Shown here: piece by piece, positions 26,463 to 36,922 of the stretch | Position numbering within the stretch: position 1 is the stretch's first letter | How the letters are laid out: each line of letters opens with the position of its first letter | The notes under the pieces: generated by a model | Told to the model about the DNA's origin: nothing | What the model saw: the letters and a program-made list of their open reading frames with translations, nothing else | Database searches by the model: none | Translations under genes and position numbers: made by a program | NCBI GenBank assembly: GCA_902629285.1 | Contig: CACOQN010000003.1 | Coordinates: forward strand, 49,619-113,618 | From: an uncultured Pelagibacteraceae bacterium | GTDB lineage: Bacteria > Pseudomonadota > Alphaproteobacteria > Pelagibacterales > Pelagibacteraceae | DNA: 64,000 nucleotides | Reading direction: 5' to 3'

Positions 26463-27523
26463 ATTAAACTTTCTAAATCTTTACTCGATGGTAATAATCT
26501 TGCTTCATCAAAATCTTTTAAATTATTCTGTTCGATAATTTTACGTAAAACCACTATATATTGATTTCCAGTTTCAGCATATTTATCTAAATGTTCGGCT
26601 AAAATTATGCTATCTAGATCTTTGTTTTTATTTCTAAGTTTTGTTCTTGCTTTTCTTAAATTCTTATAAGAGGAATGTGTATTAAGATTTCTTAAGTATG
26701 CCCTTACTGATAATTGCAAACTATGAAATTTCATAACTTTATGGTCTTTACCCTCCTCAGCATTTTTTGGTTTTAAACCTTCCCCTGACCAGGTCCATTG
26801 ACCAAATAAGGCATTTCCTTTAATCGCAAATCTTGAAGTACCCCAACCTGTCTCTTTAGCTGCCTGTGCTATTGCTAACGAAACAGGTATTTCATCCATT
26901 CTTATTTTCAATGTAGACAAATCGTTCTGCCTAACACCATATTGTTTATATTTTTTTTGTAACCATTTCCTCTCAATATCAGTATTGCTATTTTTACTTA
27001 GAATAGTGAATAACCTTTTTCTATCTATTCTAATTTTGTTGTTTTCTTTTACGATTAGAGGCAGAATAATTTTTATAAACATATTTTTTCTTTTATTAGT
27101 ATTATTAATATTTTTAATTTCATTGGGCAAAAGACCAATATCAATTGGTTTTACTAGTTTCGTATCTCTAACTTCTTGTAAATTATAATTAACTTCCTTA
27201 AATAAAGAGTCAATTTCAGACGTGGTGTATCTAACCAAGTTTATTTCAGCATTATTTTCTCCTAAAATATCATACAATAAATCTCTCTCATCGCTTTCAA
27301 TTACTGAGTCTTCATCTAAGAGACTATCTTTATTTAGTGTATTATTTAAAATATTTTTTGAGTTATTTGTAAATTCTTTTTTATAAAAATTTTTATCTGT
27401 AAAATTTAAAATTATCGGCACAACATAAAAGAATGAGATTACAATTAAAGAACTTAAGAAAAATCTTGAAACAATATTTAAGCTCTTATGTTTTAAAAAA
27501 CCTTTTTTTTTAAATCTACTCAT
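26459..27523 (-). CDS. Membrane-anchored Bax-like glucosaminidase
   Basis: A 354-residue protein with one N-terminal membrane helix ('FFLSSLIVISFFYVVPII'), a linker of about 170 residues, and a C-terminal glucosaminidase domain of the FlgJ/Bax family. The putative catalytic Glu lies in 'AIAQAAKETGWGTSRF', followed by 'ALFGQWTW' and a conserved 'YAETGNQYI' tail. It probably cleaves N-acetylglucosaminyl bonds in peptidoglycan. It faces the polysaccharide deacetylase convergently; nfuA lies 6 bp upstream in the same direction. Confidence 0.78.
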   Translation of the reverse strand: MSRFKKKGFLKHKSLNIVSRFFLSSLIVISFFYVVPIILNFTDKNFYKKEFTNNSKNILNNTLNKDSLLDEDSVIESDERDLLYDILGENNAEINLVRYTTSEIDSLFKEVNYNLQEVRDTKLVKPIDIGLLPNEIKNINNTNKRKNMFIKIILPLIVKENNKIRIDRKRLFTILSKNSNTDIERKWLQKKYKQYGVRQNDLSTLKIRMDEIPVSLAIAQAAKETGWGTSRFAIKGNALFGQWTWSGEGLKPKNAEEGKDHKVMKFHSLQLSVRAYLRNLNTHSSYKNLRKARTKLRNKNKDLDSIILAEHLDKYAETGNQYIVVLRKIIEQNNLKDFDEARLLPSSKDLESLI

Positions 27524-27529
27524 AAATTA

Positions 27530-28072
27530 TTATTGTATTGCAACAACTTCTTTTACCTCTGGTATATAATGGCATAATAAATTTTGGACACCTTGTTTTA
27601 AAGTCATTGTTGAACTAGGACATCCAGAGCAACTTCCTTGTAATTGTACTTTTACTACTCCATCCTTGAATTCTTTAAATTTTATATCTCCCCCATCTTT
27701 AGCAACCGCAGGTCGAATTTTTTGTTCTAAAATTTTTACTATTTTTTCCTCAATATCACTTAAATCTGAAACTTCATTTTCTATATTTTCATCTATCACA
27801 AACTCTTTACCATGAGCATAAAAATCATTTATCAGTGAAATTATTATATGTTTTATCTCTTCCCACTTAATATTCTCTCGTTTATTTACTGAAATAAAAT
27901 CCTGCCCTAAAAAAATACCTTCAACACCATTAACTGAAAATATATTTCTAACTAGTTCATTTTTCATATCATCTTTTTTTGTAATTTCATAAGAACCGCT
28001 ATTTGAGACTTTCTTACCAGGAAGGAATTTCAATGAATTTGGATTTGGTGTTACTTCAGTTTGAACGAACAT
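27530..28072 (-). CDS. nfuA: NfuA-type iron-sulfur cluster carrier
   Basis: A 180-residue Fe-S scaffold/carrier with the alphaproteobacterial architecture: an N-terminal Nfu_N domain ('FVQTEVTPNPNSLKFLPG') and a C-terminal NifU domain with the cluster-binding Cys-x2-Cys in 'GSCSGCPSSTMTLKQGVQN'. It transfers 4Fe-4S clusters to apo-enzymes; MiaB in this same block is a plausible client. Position after trpS is conserved in alphaproteobacteria. Confidence 0.92.
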   Translation of the reverse strand: MFVQTEVTPNPNSLKFLPGKKVSNSGSYEITKKDDMKNELVRNIFSVNGVEGIFLGQDFISVNKRENIKWEEIKHIIISLINDFYAHGKEFVIDENIENEVSDLSDIEEKIVKILEQKIRPAVAKDGGDIKFKEFKDGVVKVQLQGSCSGCPSSTMTLKQGVQNLLCHYIPEVKEVVAIQ

Positions 28073-28125
28073 TAATTATATATAGTTAATATTTTAAAAA
28101 TTAAAACTTGATAATATATTTTTTT

Positions 28126-29127
28126 TTAAAAACCCACTATTTCTTTAATTCTTTTAATCTTTTTAGATGCAATATTATTAGCTTTTTCAACTCCATCTAG
28201 AAGAATTTTATCTAAAAAATTTTTATCTCCCAAAAGTTTTTTTATCTCATTAGATATAGGTTCAATTTTATTTACAAGTTCATCTCCTAATCTTACTTTA
28301 AATTCTGAAAAGTTTTTACCTGCAAAACTTTTTACTGAATTTTGTAATGTAGAATTTGTCAGGCTTGAATAAATTCCTAAAAGATTCTTTGCTTCTAATC
28401 TTTCATCAAGTTCTTTTATATCTTGCGGCATAGGCAAAGGATCAGTTTTTGCTTTTTTAATTTTATTTATTATTTGATCTTTACTATCTGTTAAATTTAT
28501 TCTGCTTAAATCTGATAATTCTGATTTACTCATTTTTTTTGTACCATCTTTTAAACTCATTATTCTTGAAAACTCTTTTTGTATTAATGGTTCAGGAACT
28601 TTTAGAAAATTTTCTAATTTAAAATCATTATTAAATTTTTGAGCTATATCTCTGCATAATTCTAAATGCTGCTTTTGGTCATCACCTACAGGAACATGAG
28701 TAGCATCATATAAAAGTATATCAGCAGCCATAAGAACTGGATAAGAATACAAGCCGATGCTTGCTTTCTCTTTGTCTTTGCCCGCTTTTTCTTTAAATTG
28801 TGTCATTCTATTAAGCCAACCCATTCTTGCTACACAACTAAGTATCCATGCTCCCTCAGCATGAGCTGCTACTGCAGATTGATTAAAAATGATACTTTTT
28901 ATTGGATTTATTCCACTTGCTAAAAAAGTTGCGACAGTTTCTCTAATATTATTTCTTAATTCTTTAGGATCTTGCTTGACTGTTATTGCATGCAAATCAA
29001 CTACACAAAAAATACATTCATTATCATTATCATTATCTAGGTTTACAAAGTTTTTTATAGCTCCTAAATAATTTCCTAAATGCAGATTGCCAGTAGGCTG
29101 AACACCAGAGAATATTTTTTTACCCAT
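28126..29127 (-). CDS. trpS: Tryptophanyl-tRNA synthetase
   Basis: A 333-residue class Ic tRNA synthetase. The HIGH-equivalent is in '[16 protein letters not shown]' and the KMSKS loop in '[13 protein letters not shown]'. '[20 protein letters not shown]' binds tryptophan and adenylate. Length is normal for the family. A short Asp-Asn repeat near residue 30 ('DNDNDNE') is encoded by repeated ATTATC units. It follows murJ by 4 bp, as in other alphaproteobacteria. Confidence 0.96.
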   Translation of the reverse strand: MGKKIFSGVQPTGNLHLGNYLGAIKNFVNLDNDNDNECIFCVVDLHAITVKQDPKELRNNIRETVATFLASGINPIKSIIFNQSAVAAHAEGAWILSCVARMGWLNRMTQFKEKAGKDKEKASIGLYSYPVLMAADILLYDATHVPVGDDQKQHLELCRDIAQKFNNDFKLENFLKVPEPLIQKEFSRIMSLKDGTKKMSKSELSDLSRINLTDSKDQIINKIKKAKTDPLPMPQDIKELDERLEAKNLLGIYSSLTNSTLQNSVKSFAGKNFSEFKVRLGDELVNKIEPISNEIKKLLGDKNFLDKILLDGVEKANNIASKKIKRIKEIVGF

Positions 29128-29131
29128 AAAA

Positions 29132-30661
29132 TTAGTACTTTAATTTAATATCATTCATTTGAAAAGCTTTGATGAAATAACATACAATTATATAGAATAA
29201 TAATCCTAAAATAACAGATAAAACTAAATAAAAAGATTTAATTGTTTCATTAAATGCTAATTCGTTTTGAAAAAAATTTAATAAAAAGTAAAAAAATAAA
29301 CCCATTAGAATTGATGCAAAAATTATTTTAATAAATTTAATAAAAAATATTTGATTGAAATAAAATAGTTGCCGATTTTTTAAAAACAAAAATAACAATA
29401 TTGAATTAAACCAGGATGAAATAGATGTTGCTATTGGAATTATTATAAAACCAATTTCGCTAAAATAGTAAACACTAATAAAAATATTGAGTATTACAGA
29501 TATTAATGAAATATAAAATGGAGTTTTAGTATCATGATTTGCAAAGAAAAAGCTTGAAAAAACTTTTATCAAAGCAAAAGCAGGTAAGCCTAAAGCAAAA
29601 TAATATAAAGCTAAACTTGAGTTATTAACTGAATTTTCATTAAAAGATCCATAACCAAATAAAGCTGAAATAATTTTTTCTGATCCAATTATTAAGGCGA
29701 TAGTTGCTGGAAGACTTAAAAATAAACTTAATTCAAGAGCTTTATTTTGTATAAGTAAAATCTTATTTTTATTTTTAGATTGAACGTGTTTTGAAAGCTG
29801 TGGAAGAATAACAACACTTATTGCAATACCAGCTATAGCTAAGTTAATTTGATAAATTCTATCTGCATAATATAAATAAGACACTGCACTTGATTGAAAT
29901 GACGCGATTATAGTTCCAATTAAAATATTAATTTGAGAAACTCCAGATGAAAAAATACTTGGCAAAAGCTTTTTAAAAAAAAACTTAACTTTATTACTTA
30001 CTTTTAATTTAAAACTAAATTTAAGAGAATAATATTTTGATACATATCTAAATAAAAATATTAATTGCAATAAACCAGCAAGGCAAACTCCAAAAGATAA
30101 ATAATAAACTAACTTATCACCCAATGACTTGGAAAAAAATAAAACTAAAATTAAGATAATATTCAAAATTATTGGGGCTGCAGCTGCAGCTGCAAACTTA
30201 TTATGCGAATTTAAAATTGCTGAAAAAAATGAAGCTAAACAAACAAAAAATAAAAAAGGAAATGTAATCCTGGTTAAATTTATCGCTATCTCCATTTTTT
30301 CTAAATCACCAACAAAACCTGGTGCAATAATTGAAACAAATGCTGGCATAAAAATTTCAACAACTATTGTTAAAAATAATAATCCTAAAAAAAGAAGATT
30401 GAAGATATCGTTGGCATATTTATTTGATTGTTTTTTTCCCTTAGATATTTCTGATGAATAACTTGGGACAAATGCTGCATTAAAAGTTCCCTCAGCAAAC
30501 AATCTTCTGAAAGTATTTGGAATTCTGAATGCTACAAAAAAAGCGTCAGCCAACATCCCTGTTCCTAGAAAAATTGCTATTAAAATATCTCGTAAATACC
30601 CCAGCAATCTACTAATGAAAGTATAAAAACCAAATGTCCCTGTTGACTTAAGTAAGTTCAT
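29132..30661 (-). CDS. murJ: Lipid II flippase MurJ
   Basis: A 509-residue MATE-like MVF-family protein with about 14 membrane helices that flips lipid II across the inner membrane. The N-terminal signature '[16 protein letters not shown]' and '[18 protein letters not shown]' with its essential Arg residues are clear. The track adds 25 residues at the start; the ATG at 30661 ([15 protein letters not shown]) matches known MurJ N termini. It is divergent from maeB with a 51 bp gap. mutS-glnD, common neighbours elsewhere, are not here. Confidence 0.95.
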   Translation of the reverse strand: MNLLKSTGTFGFYTFISRLLGYLRDILIAIFLGTGMLADAFFVAFRIPNTFRRLFAEGTFNAAFVPSYSSEISKGKKQSNKYANDIFNLLFLGLLFLTIVVEIFMPAFVSIIAPGFVGDLEKMEIAINLTRITFPFLFFVCLASFFSAILNSHNKFAAAAAAPIILNIILILVLFFSKSLGDKLVYYLSFGVCLAGLLQLIFLFRYVSKYYSLKFSFKLKVSNKVKFFFKKLLPSIFSSGVSQINILIGTIIASFQSSAVSYLYYADRIYQINLAIAGIAISVVILPQLSKHVQSKNKNKILLIQNKALELSLFLSLPATIALIIGSEKIISALFGYGSFNENSVNNSSLALYYFALGLPAFALIKVFSSFFFANHDTKTPFYISLISVILNIFISVYYFSEIGFIIIPIATSISSWFNSILLFLFLKNRQLFYFNQIFFIKFIKIIFASILMGLFFYFLLNFFQNELAFNETIKSFYLVLSVILGLLFYIIVCYFIKAFQMNDIKLKY

Positions 30662-30712
30662 AAATAATATTAGTCTTAATTTTACCCCAATTGTACTCTT
30701 ATTGTTATCAAA

Positions 30713-32998
30713 ATGAAAAAAACGAAAATTGATCATTACACAGATAAAGAAGCTTTAGATTTTCATAAAGACAAAAAACCAGGCAAGATTGAGATCATTT
30801 CTTCAAAAAACATGACAACTAAGCGTGATCTCGCATTAGCATATTCTCCAGGAGTAGCCGCTCCTGTTAAAAAGATAAGTGAAAATCCTGAAGCAGCATA
30901 TGATTACACAAGCAAAGGAAACTTGGTTGCTGTAATTAGTAATGGTTCGGCAATTCTAGGAATGGGTAATTTAGGTGCCTTAGCATCAAAACCTGTGATG
31001 GAAGGAAAAGCTGTATTGTTTAAAAGATTTGCAGACATTGACTCTATTGATTTAGAAATAGATTGTAATAACTCCACTGACATAATCAATTCAATAAAAA
31101 ATTTTTCACCTAGCTTTGGTGGAATAAATTTAGAGGATATAGCAGCTCCAGATTGTTTTATAATAGAACATAAATTAAAAGAAATTTTAGATATTCCAGT
31201 TTTCCATGATGATCAGCACGGGACAGCAATAATAACAACTGCAGCATTAATAAATGCACTAGATATTTGTGGTAAATCAATAAAGAAGATAAAAGTTGTG
31301 GTTAATGGTGCTGGTGCATCAGCACAAGCTTGTACTGAATTATTTAAAAAAACAGGAGCAAAACCTGAAAATATAATAATGTTAGATAGAAAGGGTGTAA
31401 TTTATAAAGAGAGAACTGAAGGAATTGATCAGTGGAAATCCAGATATGCAGTCAAGACTAAACATAGAACTCTTAAGGATGCTATTAAAGGTGCTGATGT
31501 TTTTTTAGGGTTATCTACAAAAGGCATTTTAAAAAAAGAGATGGTTAAATCAATGGCAAAAAATCCAATTATATTTGCTTGCGCAAACCCAGATCCAGAG
31601 ATCACACCAGAAGAAATTAATGAAGTTAGAAATGATGCAATTATTGCAACTGGAAGATCAGACTATCCTAATCAAGTAAATAATTTAATTGGATTTCCAT
31701 ATATCTTCAGAGGTGCTTTAGATGTTAGATCAAAAACAATAAACGAAGAGATGAAAGTTGCTGCAGCTAATGCGATAGCTGAACTTGCAAGAGAAGACGT
31801 ACCTGATGAAGTTGTTGCAGCTATGGGAGGTGAAAGACCACATTATGGAAAAGATTATATTATTCCATCTACTTTTGACCCAAGATTAATTAGTGTCATA
31901 CCTGCAGCTGTAGCAAAAGCTGCTATAGAAAGCGGAGTGGCTAGAAAAAATATTGATGATTTTGAAATTTATAAAGAAGAGCTTAAACAAAGGCTAGATC
32001 CAACAGTAACTATAATGCAAGGTATAAATTCATTTATCAAAAAAAATCAGAAAAGAATTGTGTTTGCTGATGGTGAGGACGAAAATACATTAAAAGCGGC
32101 TATAGCATTTAAAAATTCAAAATTAGGTGTTCCAATTTTAGTTGGAAAAGAAACTAAAATAAAAGAGCAAATAAAAAAAATTGGGTACCGCGAAAATTTT
32201 GACATTGAAATTGTTAACTCAAAAGATGAAGAAAAAAGAAAAAGATATGTGAAACATTTGTTTGAAAAATTACAAAGAGAACAGGGATTGTTAGAAAGAG
32301 ATTGTGATAGAATGATAAGAAACGATAGAGTTGTATGGGCAACAAGTATGGTTGCCTGTGGTGATGCTGATGGTGCTGTAACAGGTAATACTAGGCGATT
32401 TGGTGCATCATTTGAAAAGATCAAGCAAGTGGTAGATGTTAGAAAAGGAGAAATAATGTTTGGATTAAACATGATAGTTCACAAAGGAAGGACTATTTTT
32501 GTTGGGGATACAAGTGTTCATGAATACCCTACATCTGAACAAATGGCTGAAATTGCAATATCTACGGCCAGAGTAGTTAGACTTTTCGGGTTTGATCCAA
32601 AAGTTGCTTTTGTATCTCATTCTACATTTGGACAACCTCTTACAAGTAGAACAAAACATATCCGTAATGCTGTTGAGATTCTGAAAGATAGAAAAGTTGA
32701 TTTTGAATTTGATGGAGATATGCAGCCAGATGTTGCTCTTAATTCTGAATATAAAGAACTATACCCTTTTGCAAAAATAGTTGGAAAAGCTAATATTCTA
32801 ATAATGCCTGGACAACATAGTGCCGCTATATCTTATAAATTAATGAAGACAATTGGAGACACAAAAGTAATTGGACCATTATTAATTGGACTTGGACTTC
32901 CTATTGAAATTGCTCCTTTAAGATCATCAACTTCAGAAATAATTAATTTAGCGTCAATTGCTGCTTACTCTTCTCAAGTAATTGATTACAAAAAATAA
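30713..32998 (+). CDS. maeB: NADP-dependent malic enzyme with C-terminal phosphotransacetylase-like domain
   Basis: A 761-residue MaeB-type hybrid. The N-terminal malic enzyme domain (about 1-430) has 'AYSPGVAAPVKKI', 'VFHDDQHGTAIITTAALIN' and a nucleotide-binding 'VNGAGASAQACTELF'. The C-terminal domain (about 440-761) resembles phosphate acetyltransferase and is usually regulatory, binding acetyl-CoA. It converts malate to pyruvate with NADPH formation. The last codon ends directly against the stop of the opposing BON lipoprotein gene. Confidence 0.96.
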   Translation: MKKTKIDHYTDKEALDFHKDKKPGKIEIISSKNMTTKRDLALAYSPGVAAPVKKISENPEAAYDYTSKGNLVAVISNGSAILGMGNLGALASKPVMEGKAVLFKRFADIDSIDLEIDCNNSTDIINSIKNFSPSFGGINLEDIAAPDCFIIEHKLKEILDIPVFHDDQHGTAIITTAALINALDICGKSIKKIKVVVNGAGASAQACTELFKKTGAKPENIIMLDRKGVIYKERTEGIDQWKSRYAVKTKHRTLKDAIKGADVFLGLSTKGILKKEMVKSMAKNPIIFACANPDPEITPEEINEVRNDAIIATGRSDYPNQVNNLIGFPYIFRGALDVRSKTINEEMKVAAANAIAELAREDVPDEVVAAMGGERPHYGKDYIIPSTFDPRLISVIPAAVAKAAIESGVARKNIDDFEIYKEELKQRLDPTVTIMQGINSFIKKNQKRIVFADGEDENTLKAAIAFKNSKLGVPILVGKETKIKEQIKKIGYRENFDIEIVNSKDEEKRKRYVKHLFEKLQREQGLLERDCDRMIRNDRVVWATSMVACGDADGAVTGNTRRFGASFEKIKQVVDVRKGEIMFGLNMIVHKGRTIFVGDTSVHEYPTSEQMAEIAISTARVVRLFGFDPKVAFVSHSTFGQPLTSRTKHIRNAVEILKDRKVDFEFDGDMQPDVALNSEYKELYPFAKIVGKANILIMPGQHSAAISYKLMKTIGDTKVIGPLLIGLGLPIEIAPLRSSTSEIINLASIAAYSSQVIDYKK

Positions 32999-33592
32999 TT
33001 AATCTCGTTGAATTCTTAAATCTTCAAGAAGAATAATACTAGCAATAACATCCTCAACATCTAGTATTTCTTTAGCTTCACTTATGACTAAATCTTTTTC
33101 TTCAAGAGTTAAAGCTATGCCATAAACATAAATCTTCTTTTTATAAGTATCAATTTGATAATTTGTTGCCTTTATATTTTTATTTACAATTAATGCTGTT
33201 CTTAGCTGAGAGGTTATAAGTAAATCTTTTGCAGATTGTTTAAAATTAAACTCTTCTTTAATTTTGATGTCATTTCTTACAGATCTTGCACCTTTTGTTT
33301 CCCAAGCTAATTTAGTAATTATTAATTTTTCCTCAGGTGTATCTACTTTTCCAGTAATAAAAATTCTACCATCTAATACTTTTGTTTTAACAGAAAGAAG
33401 ATATTTTTTATCTCTAGATAAAATTTTTGTAGTAATTGTTTTTTGCATTATTGAGTCATCTATCTGAGTACCAACTGTTCTTGGATCTAAAGCAACAGAA
33501 ACACCAGTTCCAAAAAGACCTTTAGAACCAACACCCACACACGCTGTTAAAATAAAACCAATTAAGATAAAAATTATTAATTTATTTTTCAT
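32999..33592 (-). CDS. BON-domain outer-membrane lipoprotein (DolP/OsmY-like)
   Basis: A 197-residue lipoprotein with signal peptide and lipobox ('GFILTACVG', cleavage before Cys18). Two BON-like modules follow: 'TTKILSRDKKYLLSVKTKVLDGRIFITGKV' and 'TSQLRTALIVNKNIKATNYQI', the second ending 'VYGIALTLEEKDLVISEAKE'. BON lipoproteins support outer-membrane integrity. It overlaps rsmI by 11 bp; the rsmI-BON arrangement is typical of alphaproteobacteria, but yraN, often between them, is missing. Confidence 0.85.
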   Translation of the reverse strand: MKNKLIIFILIGFILTACVGVGSKGLFGTGVSVALDPRTVGTQIDDSIMQKTITTKILSRDKKYLLSVKTKVLDGRIFITGKVDTPEEKLIITKLAWETKGARSVRNDIKIKEEFNFKQSAKDLLITSQLRTALIVNKNIKATNYQIDTYKKKIYVYGIALTLEEKDLVISEAKEILDVEDVIASIILLEDLRIQRD

Positions 33593-34445
33593 TTTTTAAT
33601 TCTAAACAATATTTGTATATTTCTTTTTTGGGCACGTTAGTGCTTTGACTTAAAATATCTGTAATTTCTTTGGTTGATAACTTATTTATCATTTTTTTTA
33701 TTATACTAATATCTGATTCAGTTAATTTTTCAGATATATTTTTATTTATTTTTTTCTCAGAAATAACAACTGTAAGCTCACCTTTTGGTTCTTTCTCAAA
33801 CAATTCTAATTCATCTACATTTTTTCTAATAAATTCTTCATATATTTTTGTTATTTCCCTACAAAGAACTATCTTTCTTCCAGTAAAATTCTTTTTTATT
33901 TCAGGTAAAATTTTGTTAATTTTTTTAGGAGAAATAAAAAAAACTAAAGAATGTTCAAATTCAGAGTATTTTTTCAATTTGCTAGATAATTGCTGTTTTT
34001 TATCTGGAAAAAAACCGCAGAACAAAAATTTGTCTGAAAAACCACTAACCGAAACCGCGGCAGCAATAGCAGAAGGTCCAGGAATCGGAAAGATTTTTAT
34101 CTCATTATTAATACACGCATTAACTAAAATTGAACCGGGATCAGAAATACTGGGTGTGCCGGCATCAGATATAAGAGAAATAATTTTCCCAGATTTTAGA
34201 TATTCAATAATTTTTACTACATTTTTTTTCTCATTAAACTTATGATTAGAAATTAATTTTGATTTTATTTGATACTTATCTAAAAGATTTTTTGAAACAC
34301 GAGTATCTTCGCATAAAATAAATTCGGACTGCTGTAAAACTTCAATTGCTCTTAAAGTTATATCTTTTAGATTTCCTAGGGGAGTTGATACTAAATAAAG
34401 ACCATTTTCGTATTCTTTTAATTTAAATTGTGGTTTTATGATCAT
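33582..34445 (-). CDS. rsmI: 16S rRNA 2'-O-ribose C1402 methyltransferase RsmI
   Basis: A 287-residue tetrapyrrole-methylase-fold enzyme that methylates C1402 of 16S rRNA. Diagnostic segments are 'LYLVSTPLGNLKDITLRA', 'CEDTRVSKNLLDKY', 'ISDAGTPSISDPG' and 'PIPGPSAIAAAVSVSGF'. Length is normal. It is divergent from the LpoA-like gene (34 bp gap) and coupled to the BON lipoprotein by overlap. Confidence 0.96.
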   Translation of the reverse strand: MIIKPQFKLKEYENGLYLVSTPLGNLKDITLRAIEVLQQSEFILCEDTRVSKNLLDKYQIKSKLISNHKFNEKKNVVKIIEYLKSGKIISLISDAGTPSISDPGSILVNACINNEIKIFPIPGPSAIAAAVSVSGFSDKFLFCGFFPDKKQQLSSKLKKYSEFEHSLVFFISPKKINKILPEIKKNFTGRKIVLCREITKIYEEFIRKNVDELELFEKEPKGELTVVISEKKINKNISEKLTESDISIIKKMINKLSTKEITDILSQSTNVPKKEIYKYCLELKNEK

Positions 34446-34479
34446 AATTTAGCTTAAAAAATATTATACTAACATCAAA

Positions 34480-35634
34480 ATGATTAAATTAATTAATATT
34501 ATTTATTTTATTTCTTTAAGTTTTTACTTTGTCTTTTTTTCAACTGTTAACGCTCAGGAAAAAATTAAAATAGGATTATTGGTACCTATGACAGGAGAAA
34601 ATAAGGAAATTGGAGAGTCAATTATTAAAGCGGTTGGATTAGCTGTAAAAGATATAGATAATGAATTAATAGAAATCTATCCAAAAAATACGGCAACTAA
34701 AGCTAACCAAACTTTAAAATCAGCATTTGAATTAAGTGAAATGGGTATAAAAATTGTTATAGGCCCGGTATTCTATGAAAGTTTAACTTATTTAGATGAA
34801 ATGAAGGATTTAACATTTTTATCATTAACAAATAAAACTTTAGACCTTCCTAAAAATGTAATTTCTGCTGGAATTAATTCTACATCACAATTTAATACAA
34901 TAAAAAAATTTTTAGAAACTAATCAAATTAAAAGAACTATTTTTTTAACACCAATTCAAGATTATGAATTTGAAGTTAAAAAAGGAATGAAAAATTCAAA
35001 AATTAAAATTTATAAAGATTATGAATATAATACAGAGCCTACAAAACTAACAAAACAAATAGAGGAAATTACAAACTATAGAATTAGAAAGCAAAATTTA
35101 GAAGATGAGATAAAAAGAATTAAAAATTCTAATGAACCAAATAAAGAAAAAAAAATAAAAAGACTGGAAAAGAGATATACTTTAGGTGGTTTAAATTTTG
35201 ATGCAGTAGTAATTGCTGATTTTGATGAAAGTCTAAAAAGTGTATCTACATCACTTTTATACACAGACGTACTTCCTAAAAATAAATATTTTATAACATT
35301 AAATCAATGGTTTGATGAAAGTTTATTAAATGAAACTGATATTCAACCACTATATTATCCATCAATAAATAAAGAAAATTTTAATAACTACAAAATAAAA
35401 TATTATAACGCATTTAATGAAGATCCTAGCCATTTATCTTTATTGAGTTATGATCTTGTTGGCTTAGTTTATTATTTATCACTTAACTCAAATACAGAAA
35501 ACTTAAATAAAATTTTTAAGAGAAAAAATTCATTCAAAGGAAAAATAGGAATTTTTGATATTAAGAATAATAAAATCAATCACAGATTAAATTTTTATAA
35601 AGTTGAAAATCAAAAACTTATAAAAATTTTCTAA
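34480..35634 (+). CDS. LpoA/LppC-like penicillin-binding protein activator
   Basis: A 384-residue secreted protein with a type-1 periplasmic-binding fold. The signal peptide runs to about 'FFSTVNAQE', followed by 'KIKIGLLVPMTGENKEIGES' (first strand and loop of the fold) and 'GIKIVIGPVFYESL'. A central Lys/Glu-rich helix ('RIRKQNLEDEIKRIKNSN') is an insertion. In alphaproteobacteria such a protein lies divergently from rsmI and is annotated as an activator of penicillin-binding proteins. There is no lipobox, so it is probably periplasmic rather than a lipoprotein. It overlaps rdgB convergently by 17 bp. Confidence 0.75.
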   Translation: MIKLINIIYFISLSFYFVFFSTVNAQEKIKIGLLVPMTGENKEIGESIIKAVGLAVKDIDNELIEIYPKNTATKANQTLKSAFELSEMGIKIVIGPVFYESLTYLDEMKDLTFLSLTNKTLDLPKNVISAGINSTSQFNTIKKFLETNQIKRTIFLTPIQDYEFEVKKGMKNSKIKIYKDYEYNTEPTKLTKQIEEITNYRIRKQNLEDEIKRIKNSNEPNKEKKIKRLEKRYTLGGLNFDAVVIADFDESLKSVSTSLLYTDVLPKNKYFITLNQWFDESLLNETDIQPLYYPSINKENFNNYKIKYYNAFNEDPSHLSLLSYDLVGLVYYLSLNSNTENLNKIFKRKNSFKGKIGIFDIKNNKINHRLNFYKVENQKLIKIF

Positions 35635-36220
35635 TTTTTTTAAAAGCCTGAAATCTATGATCCATCTTGTATTTTTGAGACGGCCTCATTTCTCCAAAAG
35701 TTTTTCTTTTTTTTAAAGGTATAAAAATTGGATCATATCCAAATCCATTTTTACCTCTTGGTTTATCAGAAATATGACCTTCAACTTTTCCTAACACACA
35801 CGCAATTTTTTGATTTAAATATGAAATAGATAGAGCACAAATAAATCTTGCTTTAATTTTTTTACTTTTCCAATTTTTATCTTTTTTGTTTAGCTCTCTA
35901 TAAACTTTTCTGATTGCTTTACTAAAATCTCCATACCTTCCTCCCCACCTTGCGGAGTAAATTCCTGGATTTTTATTCAAAAAATCTATCTCTAAGCCGG
36001 AGTCATCTGCCAAACAAATTAATCCTGTTTTTTTTGAAAAATATTTAGATTTTATTAATGAGTTTTCTTTAAATGTCTTTCCATTTTCAACTGGGCTCTT
36101 GAGATTAAATTCAGATGTGGAATGAATTTTAATGTTTTTTGGTAACAAACTCCTGATTTCATGTAATTTTCCCTTGTTATTGGTGCCAATGAGTAATTTA
36201 TTAATTTTTTGTTTAGACAT
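35618..36220 (-). CDS. rdgB: XTP/dITP diphosphatase (HAM1 family)
   Basis: A 200-residue house-cleaning pyrophosphatase that removes dITP and XTP. Motifs: 'LLIGTNNKGKLHEIRSLLP' at the N terminus, 'CLADDSGLEIDFLNKNPGIYSARWGG' in the active site, and 'GFGYDPIFIPLKKRKTFGEM' near the C terminus. Length is normal. It is divergent from grpE with a 36 bp gap. Confidence 0.96.
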   Translation of the reverse strand: MSKQKINKLLIGTNNKGKLHEIRSLLPKNIKIHSTSEFNLKSPVENGKTFKENSLIKSKYFSKKTGLICLADDSGLEIDFLNKNPGIYSARWGGRYGDFSKAIRKVYRELNKKDKNWKSKKIKARFICALSISYLNQKIACVLGKVEGHISDKPRGKNGFGYDPIFIPLKKRKTFGEMRPSQKYKMDHRFQAFKKIRKFL

Positions 36221-36256
36221 CTAGAAATTATAAAAATCCTTACCATATAAAAGTCT

Positions 36257-36910
36257 ATGGAAAAAGAAGAAAACCAAAATAGCACTTCTAAAGATCAAAA
36301 CGAAGAAATGGTAAAAGAAACTAAGAAACCTGAAGAAAACTTAGCCGAAGAAAATAAACAAGAAACAGAGCAAGAACCTAAAGAAGAAATTAAAGAACCG
36401 ACTCCAGAAGAAAAAATTGCTGAACTAGAAGATAAAGTAGCAAGAACTTTTGCAGAAATGGAAAATCAAAGAAGAAGATTTGAAAAAGAAAAAGAGGATG
36501 CTTTTGAATATGGCGGTTATAACTTTGCTAAAGAGGCATTAAATTTGATTGATAACCTAGATCGATCAAAACATGTGCTTGAAAGTGACGACAAGTTAAA
36601 GGAAACTGATGCATTAAAAAAGACATTAGAACATTTAGAAATTATTAAGAAAGACCTCATCTCAATATTTGAAAAAAATAATATTAAACCAATTGATAGC
36701 CTTAACAAAAAACTAGATCCAAACTTTCATCAAGCAATGATGGAAATAGAGGATGACACGAAAGAACCTGGAACAATAATCCAAGAAATCCAAAAAGGCT
36801 TTACTATAAAAGACAGATTACTTAGACCCTCATTAGTAGGAGTATCAAAAAAAGTTACAATAAAAGATGAAAAAACCGAAGAAAATCAAGAAAAAATAGA
36901 AAATAAATAA
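36257..36910 (+). CDS. grpE: Nucleotide exchange factor GrpE
   Basis: A 217-residue GrpE that releases ADP from DnaK. A disordered Glu/Lys-rich N-terminal tail (about 55 residues) leads into the dimeric coiled coil ('EEKIAELEDKVARTFAEMEN') and the beta domain ending 'GFTIKDRLLRPSLVGVSKK'. It heads the grpE-dnaK-dnaJ cluster; hrcA, often upstream in alphaproteobacteria, is absent. The grpE promoter must lie within the 36 bp gap or in rdgB. Confidence 0.95.
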   Translation: MEKEENQNSTSKDQNEEMVKETKKPEENLAEENKQETEQEPKEEIKEPTPEEKIAELEDKVARTFAEMENQRRRFEKEKEDAFEYGGYNFAKEALNLIDNLDRSKHVLESDDKLKETDALKKTLEHLEIIKKDLISIFEKNNIKPIDSLNKKLDPNFHQAMMEIEDDTKEPGTIIQEIQKGFTIKDRLLRPSLVGVSKKVTIKDEKTEENQEKIENK

Positions 36911-36922
36911 TTATGAGATCAA

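Noticed and set aside
29021-29040. Repeated CATTATC units resembling a Fur box
   Set aside because: They lie inside the trpS coding sequence and encode the Asp-Asn repeat DNDNDNE; a codon repeat explains them better than an operator.
36221-36248. Possible RpoH promoter before grpE (CTAG-N18-CCATAT)
   Set aside because: The -35 has a mismatch in the otherwise invariant CTTG and the spacing is at the limit; too weak to call.
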